Of a stretch of DNA of 64,000 nt, positions 7,489 to 14,880 are shown in pieces. The DNA comes from Smithella sp. (GTDB taxonomy: Bacteria; Desulfobacterota; Syntrophia; Syntrophales; Smithellaceae). The position numbers and the translations under genes were made by a program. How positions within the stretch are numbered: position 1 is the first letter of the stretch; each line of letters starts with the position of its first letter. The DNA is taken from the NCBI GenBank assembly GCA_018056685.1, contig JAGPFC010000013.1:1-64000 (forward strand), given 5' to 3'. Below the pieces are notes generated by a model that did no database searches, was not told where the DNA came from, and saw nothing but the letters and a program-made list of their open reading frames with translations.

Positions 7489-8453
7489 ATTGCTTCAATC
7501 GTTGATGTCGGTTTAGACGTAATGTTATACGTGACGCTGACGACTTCCGGTATTTCTTTCGTGATTTTTGCGGCGATGCCTTCCAGAATGTCAAACGGAA
7601 GCCTTGTCGGTCTTGCCGTTCGTGCGTCAATGCTGTCCCAGCAGCGGATTTCAATCTGATTGCCGTAAACACGTTTTTTATTGCGCATGCCGGTTACGCG
7701 GTCTTCATGCAGAATGGCCAGATACTGAAATGCTTTTACATCTTTTAGGGCCGCTTCGGTAATGGCGGTCGCTTTTCGCACCAGAGCGATTCTAGCAGGT
7801 GTGACTTCTCCGATGACACGAGCCGCCAGCGCCGGACCGGGGAAGGGGATTCGATCGAACATGCTTTCCGGCAGTCCCAGACCGCGACCGACTTTGCGCA
7901 CGCCGTCCTTGCGCAGTTCGATGAGCGGCTCCAGGATTTTATAACCGAAAGCTTTTTGCGGATCAATGCCCAGTTGTTCAAAAACATTATGCTGTCTTTT
8001 GATACCCGCCACGGTTTCATCCACATCCGTCAGAATGGTGCCCTGCAGAAGGTATTTGGCCTTGCTTTTAATCACCAGTTTTCCAAAAACATTTTTATAG
8101 AAAGTTTGGGTAATGGCTTCTCGTTTTTCTTCGGGATCGGTCAGCCCCTTAAGCGCCGAGAAGAACGCTTTGGAAGCGTCGAAAACTTCGACCTGAATTC
8201 CAAGCTTTTTAAAGGCGGCGGCCACCCTGGCCGGTTCGTTCTCCCGCATAATGCCGTTGTCGATGATATAGGTTTTCAGACGTTTGCCCAGCGCTTTGTG
8301 CCCGAGGGCGGTGACCACGGCCGAATCGACGCCGCCGGACAGAGCGTTGATGGCGAACCCATCACCCACGGCTTGCTGAATATTACACACCTTGTCATCG
8401 ATAAAATTTCTCACGTTCATGTTTTTCGCTTTTATTTCTTTCATTTTAATCAT
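7485..8453 (-). CDS. GuaA-like ATP pyrophosphatase without amidotransferase domain
   Basis: A 322-residue protein with the PP-loop SGGVDS (39-44), LTDPEEKR, QGTILTDVDET and PFPGPALAARVIGE. These place it with the ATP-pyrophosphatase and dimerisation part of GMP synthase, as in the archaeal two-subunit enzyme. The N-terminal glutamine amidotransferase is absent. The tail reads SKPTSTIEAI where true GMP synthases have SKPPGTIEWE, a region that contacts XMP, and IKRQHNV replaces the usual IKSHHNV. GMP synthase activity is therefore uncertain; a related adenylating or amidating reaction is possible. AAGGAG lies five bases before ATG 8453. It is monocistronic and divergent from the zinc-ribbon operon. 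Confidence 0.75.
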   Translation of the reverse strand: MIKMKEIKAKNMNVRNFIDDKVCNIQQAVGDGFAINALSGGVDSAVVTALGHKALGKRLKTYIIDNGIMRENEPARVAAAFKKLGIQVEVFDASKAFFSALKGLTDPEEKREAITQTFYKNVFGKLVIKSKAKYLLQGTILTDVDETVAGIKRQHNVFEQLGIDPQKAFGYKILEPLIELRKDGVRKVGRGLGLPESMFDRIPFPGPALAARVIGEVTPARIALVRKATAITEAALKDVKAFQYLAILHEDRVTGMRNKKRVYGNQIEIRCWDSIDARTARPTRLPFDILEGIAAKITKEIPEVVSVTYNITSKPTSTIEAI

Positions 8454-8632
8454 GGCGGCTCCTTTTGTCGTAAAATTTGACAGGAAATTGCTTAAACGAA
8501 ATTGTGCAGAGTTTCAAGCATTAAAGATGCAAATCGAAAAAATGAAGGTTAACATTGACTTGTTGCGCAGTCGTCAGTCATAAGCGAACCTGAATGGACA
8601 TGATGATGTTCCGAAAAAGTTCAATAAAAAAA

Positions 8633-8661
8633 TTGACACGTAAAATAGACTTTTCTATACT
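8633..8661 (+). promoter_or_regulatory. Sigma-70-type promoter of the zinc-ribbon operon
   Basis: TTGACA at 8633-8638, exactly 17 bases, then TATACT at 8656-8661. This is an almost perfect housekeeping promoter, about 72 bases upstream of the first gene of the 8734-14251 operon. Confidence 0.8.
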
Positions 8662-8733
8662 TTTCAATAAATATTGAATCAAAATGGCAAGACTGCCTCA
8701 ATCACCTGCTGAGGACAACAGGGAGGAATTGAT

Positions 8734-9984
8734 TTGAGTACCGGCGCAATGATTGGTTTGTTTGCCGCGATCGTGGCAGCGGGAACGGGAATATTTTTTG
8801 CGTTATATGCCCTGGGATTCTTTCAGTATCTTGGCGGTCAAAAGCAAAATCCCAATGCCGTAAGCAAGGCCATCCTTGTCCGGAAACTTACAAATTTAAA
8901 TGACCCGGCAAAACCGTACCGCATCATTCCGGGGGATTCCGCGGATACCGATCTTATCGCTGAATGGAAAATTGCAGATGCATCATGGTACGGTTTATTC
9001 AACAAGAGTGGCCTTAAAAAGATCTACAGGGCATTCCTGTTGCTTGATGAAGCACGGCACACGGTCAGATGTTTTGAAATACTTGGAACCGTGAGTTGGA
9101 GTGCAGGAACGGCCGGTTTGACTCCCCTGGTGCACTATAGCCGGAGCCGTTTCGGGGGAAGGATTCTTTTCCAGAAATCCTATGGCGCAGGTTACGGCAT
9201 CAAAGATTTAAAATCTATGGAAACCGGCAAGGTTTACGGATACAGGTTTGACATCGCTGAAATCAGAGATCCGATTGAAGCGACCGTTAAGGAAAATGGC
9301 TGGGAATGGGTGCCGGTTACAGCAAAAAGGCATGTGCTCCTGAAGGCATCTTCATCAGCGTCAGTTCAGGCAGAACGCAAGGACAGGACCTGTGTTCAGT
9401 GTGGTGCGCGATTGCGTCAACGCGCCAGGTTTTGCACCGTCTGCGGCGCGGCCGCGGCCCTGACGGAACGTTCATCTGGTGGTGATGAGGCTCGAAAGCG
9501 CAGTTTTGCACCTTGGGTGCTGGCCGGCATAGGACTGGTCTTTCTGACCGTTTTGTTTGCTTTGCTACCCGATGCCGATCAAAAGAAACATGCTGTTGTG
9601 ATCACTGATGCAGCGCAATTCAATCAACAAGGAATGGAAAAGGTCAAAGAAGGAAAAATCAAAGAGGCGGCATCGCTATTTGAAAAGGCGGTGAAGGCTG
9701 ATCCTGATAATTTTCATGCTTGGAATAATCTGGGACTGGCTTTACGCAAGACCGGCAAAAAAAAGGATGCGATCAAAGCATACGGGCATGCCATTGAAGT
9801 AAAACCGGATTTTGCTGTGGCTTACAAGAATCTGGGAATTCTTCTTGAGGAGATGAACAACAGCCAAGAAGCATCCCGGGCTTACCTGAAATATTATGAA
9901 CTCAATCCGACGGCGCCGGACGCGCAAACCGTGAAAGAAACGGCTGACAAACTCATGAGCACCCAACCAGGAGTGAAACGATGA
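8734..9984 (+). CDS. Membrane protein with zinc ribbon and TPR repeats, unknown function
   Basis: A 416-residue protein not recognised as a named family. An N-terminal membrane helix (about 7-31) leads into a beta-rich region (45-200). A zinc ribbon follows with CVQCG (C220, C223) and CTVCG (C234, C237), then a second membrane helix (about 256-279) and at least two TPR repeats (300-395; NLGLALRKTGKKKDAIKAYG and KNLGILLEEMNN). Residues 101-118 (FLLLDEARHTVRCFEILG) resemble residues 309-326 of the last protein of this operon. The start is TTG with GGGAGGAA just upstream. It is first in a tightly packed operon and overlaps the next gene by four bases. A scaffold or envelope role is a guess. Confidence 0.75.
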   Translation: MSTGAMIGLFAAIVAAGTGIFFALYALGFFQYLGGQKQNPNAVSKAILVRKLTNLNDPAKPYRIIPGDSADTDLIAEWKIADASWYGLFNKSGLKKIYRAFLLLDEARHTVRCFEILGTVSWSAGTAGLTPLVHYSRSRFGGRILFQKSYGAGYGIKDLKSMETGKVYGYRFDIAEIRDPIEATVKENGWEWVPVTAKRHVLLKASSSASVQAERKDRTCVQCGARLRQRARFCTVCGAAAALTERSSGGDEARKRSFAPWVLAGIGLVFLTVLFALLPDADQKKHAVVITDAAQFNQQGMEKVKEGKIKEAASLFEKAVKADPDNFHAWNNLGLALRKTGKKKDAIKAYGHAIEVKPDFAVAYKNLGILLEEMNNSQEASRAYLKYYELNPTAPDAQTVKETADKLMSTQPGVKR

Positions 9985-10379
9985 AATCCACGCATGCTTT
10001 GATTTATTTTTCGCTTTTGGCGTGCCTTTTTATGCATGCCGGCTGTGCATCACCGCAGAAAACGGTTGTGCCTCCCTACTATCCCAAGGGTTCAATTCTT
10101 GTCGTAAAGTCTGAGCGGATTAATCTTCGGGAATGCCCGTCTTTAAACTGTCAGGTTATTGCGGTTCTGAGACGCGGTGAGCACATGATAAAGGTTGAAC
10201 AACAAAATGAATGGATTAAAGTGGAAGCGAAGTCAATCAACCGAAAAGGCTGGGTGGCTTCGAGGCTGGTCGGAAAAAAGTCCGATAAGAAAAAAGCAGC
10301 GGAAGTGACGGAAGAATGGTCTCCACAGGAAAGAGATCAAAAAGGAGCTTCAAAAATCAGGGAAGAATTTTCTCCCTGA
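9981..10379 (+). CDS. SH3-domain lipoprotein
   Basis: A 132-residue protein with a lipoprotein signal: a hydrophobic stretch ending FMHAGC, so Cys22 would be acylated. A bacterial SH3 domain follows (about 38-92: INLRECPSLNCQVIAVLRRG, then WIKVEA and GWVASRLVG). The C-terminal tail is short, charged and probably disordered. Such domains often bind peptidoglycan or peptides in the periplasm. ATGA overlap with the preceding gene indicates translational coupling. It is probably anchored to the membrane beside the zinc-ribbon proteins. Confidence 0.8.
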   Translation: MKSTHALIYFSLLACLFMHAGCASPQKTVVPPYYPKGSILVVKSERINLRECPSLNCQVIAVLRRGEHMIKVEQQNEWIKVEAKSINRKGWVASRLVGKKSDKKKAAEVTEEWSPQERDQKGASKIREEFSP

Positions 10380-10431
10380 GCGGTTGGAATTAATATGATT
10401 ATGCTGCTATAATATTATCGAGAGGTATGTG

Positions 10432-11043
10432 ATGGAAACCTTTATCGGCATACTTTTAAAAGTCTTCAGCATGGTCATGATGTGTCTGTTTGTCCTATCC
10501 GTTGTCCTCCTTATCCTTACCGTACGCAAAGCAAGAAAGGTGTCCGTTCTGTCACTGATCATCACCCTGATCATCAGTCTGATCACGTTGGTTATTTTTT
10601 CGTCACTGATCAAATACGCGCCACCGCTGTGGCTCTGGTTGCTCCTGTTTGCCATCGGAGTGTCCATCGGCTGGTTCTGGGCGAGAGCGACTAAAGTCTT
10701 TGTACGGGATAACCAGATCATGAGCATCAACTCTGTCTGGTACCTGGTGGTCTGGGGGGCGATATTTGCCCTTAATCAACTCATCACAATCATGACCAAC
10801 CGTCCCCCTAATATTGCCATGTCCCTGCTTATTATCAGTACGGCAACCATCTGGGGAATCAACGGCAATGTGATAAAGCGTTATTTTAAAATGAAAGCCG
10901 AACATCAACTTGCTCAGGTTGTTCCCCAGCAACAGGCAACGCCCCATGCCCAGTTTCGTCGGGGTTACTGCGGACAATGTGGAGCCGCTATCAGTAACGG
11001 TAACGATGCTGTTTTCTGCGGCAAATGCGGGGTGAAATTATGA
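10432..11043 (+). CDS. Four-helix membrane protein with C-terminal zinc ribbon
   Basis: A 203-residue protein with about five hydrophobic segments in residues 1-150, including one containing PPLWLWLLLFAIG. A short linker follows, and a zinc ribbon closes the protein with CGQCG and CGKCG, so the metal site would be cytoplasmic or periplasmic at the tail. No family name can be given. The start at 10432 is chosen because GAGAGG lies six bases upstream; a GTG three bases earlier is too close to the site. Its stop overlaps the next start (ATGA), continuing the coupled operon. Confidence 0.7.
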   Translation: METFIGILLKVFSMVMMCLFVLSVVLLILTVRKARKVSVLSLIITLIISLITLVIFSSLIKYAPPLWLWLLLFAIGVSIGWFWARATKVFVRDNQIMSINSVWYLVVWGAIFALNQLITIMTNRPPNIAMSLLIISTATIWGINGNVIKRYFKMKAEHQLAQVVPQQQATPHAQFRRGYCGQCGAAISNGNDAVFCGKCGVKL

Positions 11044-13112
11044 TGAAAAAATTTATTAAACCAACCGGGTCTTTCATGTTCCAAAACCAGTTCATAAGCA
11101 TCATTCGAACGGGTGGAGAGAAGTTGTCAAAAATATTTCACTTTAAATATCCGGCTGGAATAATCTTGTATTTTATCGTCAGTTTTATAGGCGTTATTCT
11201 GCTCAACGAATTATGCTCTGATTACGTGCGGGCCGAGAAATACAGAAATGCCACCGGCGAGATTGTCGAAATGCCCAAGGGAATGAAACCGCCTCCCAAA
11301 CAGACATGGGACTCAACACCTTATCAATTACCGGCAAAACCCGGACAGAAAGCGACACCGGTAAAGCAACCGGCAAAGTCTCCTGCAACGGTCAACAAAA
11401 CTGCGGCGCCTCCGGTTGTTCGCAAACCGGTGGAAAACCGCCAGCCGCAAACGGTGAGGCAGCCGAGGCCAACACCGCAGGTTCCAAAGACATCCGAAAA
11501 TCGTCAAGTCCGGCCATCTCACGCCCCTGTTTCTAAACAAAACGTTCAGCGTCAGCATCCTTCTCCCTGGTTCAATCCCTGGCGTTCTCAGTCAGTCAGA
11601 AATTCGGAGTCTCGGCCTCATCCTGTTTCCCGAAAACCGGCATCCACGCAAATCTCTCGTTCCACCGCAAAAAAAAAGGAATCGGTTACTGATAAAAAAA
11701 CACCTTCAGTTACGGCTACAAAAGCCGGTGCCGCGGTGACGTCTGAAACAGTCAGGTCCACCCCTCTGGAAACTTCTGCATCCGGGAAAAGCTCATCCTC
11801 TGAAGCTGGCACAGTACCTGATTCAACGCTGCCTATTGCCGTTGGTGTGACGGCCGCCGCAGCCGCTCTAGGCGCTTTAGGTTCAGCCCTATCCCAGGGC
11901 ATACCATCCAGAGAAGTCATCAGCGAGTTTGTCGGTTTGCTCAAGGGGGAATTCGATTCAGCAGAGCCGCCGTTCGGTGACGAGGGTACAGATGTCAGAA
12001 ATAATCATGTGCCCCCTTCCGGGGAAGAAGCTTCTGAGACACACGAAGAGGGAGCATTCGAAGAAGAAAAGAGAAAAAAAGCATATGCGGATCTTATTCG
12101 AGAAAGAAGTCAGTGTGAATACACCAGCGCAGATCAATCTCAAAGCCTCATGGATCAAGCCAGAGACGAGGTTCAGCAACGATATGAATTGGAAAAAACC
12201 AGCACATGGAGTGCGCTCGACCAGGTCGCCATTGAAGATTTTATAGCCGGGCAGGCACCCAGCAAAGAGGCGGGGGAAGCCATGCTCAGGATTGTGGAGG
12301 CATATACAGGCGGAAATTTGGATGATGGCGCTGTGGTGGTTAACAGGAAAGCGTTGTTGAATGATCTTTCCAATTATTTGGCGGACGCAAACCGTTTGGA
12401 CAGGTCGCAGTTTACCGCGGATGAAATCGACAGTGCATTTCAGGATGCTCTGGATGATGTCAGAAAAATCGATCAGACCTTAAACCAAAGGGTTTCGGGT
12501 GTGAAGGATGTCAACGGAAGCATCAACGATAACATCGAGCTGCTGAAGAAGTTAAAAGATACGGACGCTTATACAAAAAATCCAAAGGCAAAGAAGGCAT
12601 TGGAATTTATCCTGAGCAAAACGGCGTATATCGACAAGCTGAATGATAAAGGGATGACCGTGGTTGGAGACGCTGCCAAGTGGAGTGGCCATGTCGTAGA
12701 ATTCGGGGAATATTACAAGGCCTATCAGCGCACGGGTTTGAGCAATGATCAGGCATTGGAGCGCGCTTTGGTGCGCAAGAGCATTGATATCGCAGTGGAT
12801 GAAGGCGTTGATGCTCTGGAGAATAAATGTCCCGTGTTGGAAGCGGCAAATTACTTCTATGATTATGGCGTCAAAGCCGTTACAGGGGAAGACTATGGGA
12901 TGAAAAAATCGTTAAATTGTCTCGGGCAAAGGGTAGCCAACTGGGCACATGGGGATTATCAGACCAATGTCCCTGAACTGCAATTGAAACCTGATGCAAT
13001 AAAAGAGGCAAACATTGAGCAGATGGAAAAACTGGCCAAGGTCAGCAGCGGAAGTCAGAAACAACAAATCGATGGTATGATAAAAAGGATGAGAGAATCG
13101 GTAAAATCATGA
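11040..13112 (+). CDS. Large proline-rich membrane-anchored protein, unknown function
   Basis: A 690-residue protein with no recognised family. One N-terminal membrane helix (about 38-58; PAGIILYFIVSFIGVILL) is followed by a long low-complexity Pro/Lys/Ser/Thr-rich region (75-240). A hydrophobic Ala/Gly stretch comes next (about 255-280; VGVTAAAAALGALGSAL), then a charged, largely helical C-terminal half (330-690). The last 150 residues contain AAKWSGHVVEFGEYYKAYQR and EAANYFYDYGVKAVTG. The layout suggests an anchored protein with an extracytoplasmic linker and a helical effector or assembly domain. The start at 11040 gives a 4-base ATGA overlap with the preceding gene and follows GGGGTG. It also overlaps the next gene by four bases. 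Confidence 0.7.
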   Translation: MMKKFIKPTGSFMFQNQFISIIRTGGEKLSKIFHFKYPAGIILYFIVSFIGVILLNELCSDYVRAEKYRNATGEIVEMPKGMKPPPKQTWDSTPYQLPAKPGQKATPVKQPAKSPATVNKTAAPPVVRKPVENRQPQTVRQPRPTPQVPKTSENRQVRPSHAPVSKQNVQRQHPSPWFNPWRSQSVRNSESRPHPVSRKPASTQISRSTAKKKESVTDKKTPSVTATKAGAAVTSETVRSTPLETSASGKSSSSEAGTVPDSTLPIAVGVTAAAAALGALGSALSQGIPSREVISEFVGLLKGEFDSAEPPFGDEGTDVRNNHVPPSGEEASETHEEGAFEEEKRKKAYADLIRERSQCEYTSADQSQSLMDQARDEVQQRYELEKTSTWSALDQVAIEDFIAGQAPSKEAGEAMLRIVEAYTGGNLDDGAVVVNRKALLNDLSNYLADANRLDRSQFTADEIDSAFQDALDDVRKIDQTLNQRVSGVKDVNGSINDNIELLKKLKDTDAYTKNPKAKKALEFILSKTAYIDKLNDKGMTVVGDAAKWSGHVVEFGEYYKAYQRTGLSNDQALERALVRKSIDIAVDEGVDALENKCPVLEAANYFYDYGVKAVTGEDYGMKKSLNCLGQRVANWAHGDYQTNVPELQLKPDAIKEANIEQMEKLAKVSSGSQKQQIDGMIKRMRESVKS

Positions 13113-14251
13113 ATTGTCCAGGATGCCATGCGGAATATTTAAGTCAGGACAATTTCTGCGCTAACTGCGGATTAAAACTCAAACATGACGGCAAGGCATG
13201 TCCTGCGTGCGGCAAGATGCTGCAATCCGATGACTTCTTTTGTATCTACTGCGGCGAAAAGATAAAAGATAATATACATGACGCCAGCCTTGAATCGGCA
13301 AAAACATCAATGCTAAAAGAAAAGAACAGTGAAGTAATACAGGGCGGAGATCAAAGAAAAACAGTTTCAGAGCCATCAATATCGTTTTCGCAATCAACTG
13401 AAGAAATCATTCTGGATCATGAATTGTTGCTGCTGCTGTCGAAAAAATACGAACATAATAAAATATCTCCTCTTGCGGCCCCTGCTTACGCGGCCCAGAA
13501 TCCGGTTGCGGAAAAAGAAATACCATTTGATCAAAAATGGCTGGAGGTCATTGCCAAGCCGGCCAAGGCTTTTTATCTGAATAACTTGTCAAAAAACGCG
13601 AAATTATATCAAAAAATCCTTCTGACATCAGGTGGCACATTGCTGAGATGGACGGATGAAGAAGGTAAGGTTTCAATCTCTCCGGAAGAGTCGGCCTGTA
13701 ATTTTATTGACGATGTTGAGGCAATATTAAATAGTTTTATGGGTGACGATCAGCCGTTTGTATCTGTTCTGGATGAAAAACAATTCAAAACATTGAATGC
13801 GATAAAAAATATTTGTGATTTGCAGACCGGCATGGGTATTGAGGCCGCCTTTGTCAGAGAAAGCGAATTGATGTCGTATCTAAATTCTGATCAGAAAATC
13901 AGGGTGGCGATACAGGCCCTGGCAGGTCAGGGGATGGTAAGATTATTTGATGATGAAGATCCCGTGGTTTTCATGGAACCATTCGGTCTTGAAATAATGC
14001 ATATTTTCGAGGATACACAGCAGTACTTTAATATTTTGATTCTCGATGACCACCATCAAACAGTCCGTTCCTTCAATCTGGTCGGCCGTGAAAACAAGCT
14101 TTACCTGATCACCCTGCCCGACAAGAAAAATCATTATGTGGTGCGCGCATTGGGTAAAGAGCAGTTAAGGTCACTTCTCAATGTTGCCTGGATGACAGAT
14201 CTAACCGGGGCAACGAAAAGAAGAGTTCAGCCAAAAAGAAAACTTGAATGA
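13109..14251 (+). CDS. Double zinc-ribbon protein, unknown function
   Basis: A 380-residue soluble protein. Two zinc ribbons open it: CPGC/CANC (C3, C6, C17, C20) and CPAC/CIYC (C31, C34, C45, C48), a DZANK-like arrangement. A linker (50-135) and an alpha/beta region (140-375) of unknown family follow. Residues 309-326 (ILILDDHHQTVRSFNLVG) match in pattern residues 101-118 of the first protein of the operon, hinting at a shared subdomain. ATGA overlap with the 690-residue gene shows coupling. It is the last gene of the tightly packed run and could be its cytoplasmic partner. Confidence 0.7.
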   Translation: MNCPGCHAEYLSQDNFCANCGLKLKHDGKACPACGKMLQSDDFFCIYCGEKIKDNIHDASLESAKTSMLKEKNSEVIQGGDQRKTVSEPSISFSQSTEEIILDHELLLLLSKKYEHNKISPLAAPAYAAQNPVAEKEIPFDQKWLEVIAKPAKAFYLNNLSKNAKLYQKILLTSGGTLLRWTDEEGKVSISPEESACNFIDDVEAILNSFMGDDQPFVSVLDEKQFKTLNAIKNICDLQTGMGIEAAFVRESELMSYLNSDQKIRVAIQALAGQGMVRLFDDEDPVVFMEPFGLEIMHIFEDTQQYFNILILDDHHQTVRSFNLVGRENKLYLITLPDKKNHYVVRALGKEQLRSLLNVAWMTDLTGATKRRVQPKRKLE

Positions 14252-14370
14252 ACATGTTTTTATGATTGCCCTTGCGGGTCATTGTCCAGTATTCAAGAAT
14301 ACTGCGTTGCAATTTCGTGACCATTAACATATGAAAATGATAACAATACACAGAAGGGGAGGAAGCCAAA

Positions 14371-14730
14371 ATGAATCAGACTGAAAATCATAGATTGCCG
14401 GCCTTTTTTTACGTATCGATCTTTCTGGTTATTTTTATCTTTGCCTGCGACATCGGTTCAACGAAGATCGGCGAGATTATTAAACACCCCAGAGAATATG
14501 CCGGGAAAGAAGTGACTGTTTCCGGGGAGGTCACAGAAACCTTTTCGTTGATTTTTGTTAAATATTTTGTTGTGCGTGATGATTCCGGTGAGATTTTTGT
14601 TGTGACCGAAAAGACCCTGCCTGCCAAGGGAGAAAAAATAAAAGTTACAGGAAACGTGCAAGAAGCCTTTTCTCTGGGTACAGAGACATCCCTTGTTTTG
14701 ATTGAGGCACCGGAAAAAGCCAAAAAGTAA
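14371..14730 (+). CDS. OB-fold lipoprotein (tRNA_anti-like / BOF-like)
   Basis: A 119-residue protein. A hydrophobic segment ending FIFAC gives a lipoprotein signal with Cys at about 27. The rest, IGEIIKHPREYAGKEVTVSG, KYFVVRDDSGEIFV and KVTGNV, is a small OB-fold of the kind found in exported proteins of unknown role. It has its own GGGAGG ribosome site and is separated by 119 bases from the zinc-ribbon operon. The gap holds a perfect inverted repeat (CAGTATTC-AA-GAATACTG, 14288-14305) without a T-tract, so read-through is possible. Confidence 0.7.
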   Translation: MNQTENHRLPAFFYVSIFLVIFIFACDIGSTKIGEIIKHPREYAGKEVTVSGEVTETFSLIFVKYFVVRDDSGEIFVVTEKTLPAKGEKIKVTGNVQEAFSLGTETSLVLIEAPEKAKK

Positions 14731-14880
14731 AAGGATAAAGTAAATCAACCGTGTCTTTTGCCGTGCTCCGGGATAACCGGAATTTGTCTAACCTTGCCCA
14801 TCCTGAGAAGGTGTAATAACCAAATTTAACGAAAAACTTATCAAAAAGACAAGATTACAGTTCATCGCACGCGAGATCTT

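Noticed and set aside
8392-8583. 63-codon plus-strand frame over the start of the GuaA-like gene
   Set aside because: It overlaps the N-terminus and ribosome site of a convincing gene and has no good start.
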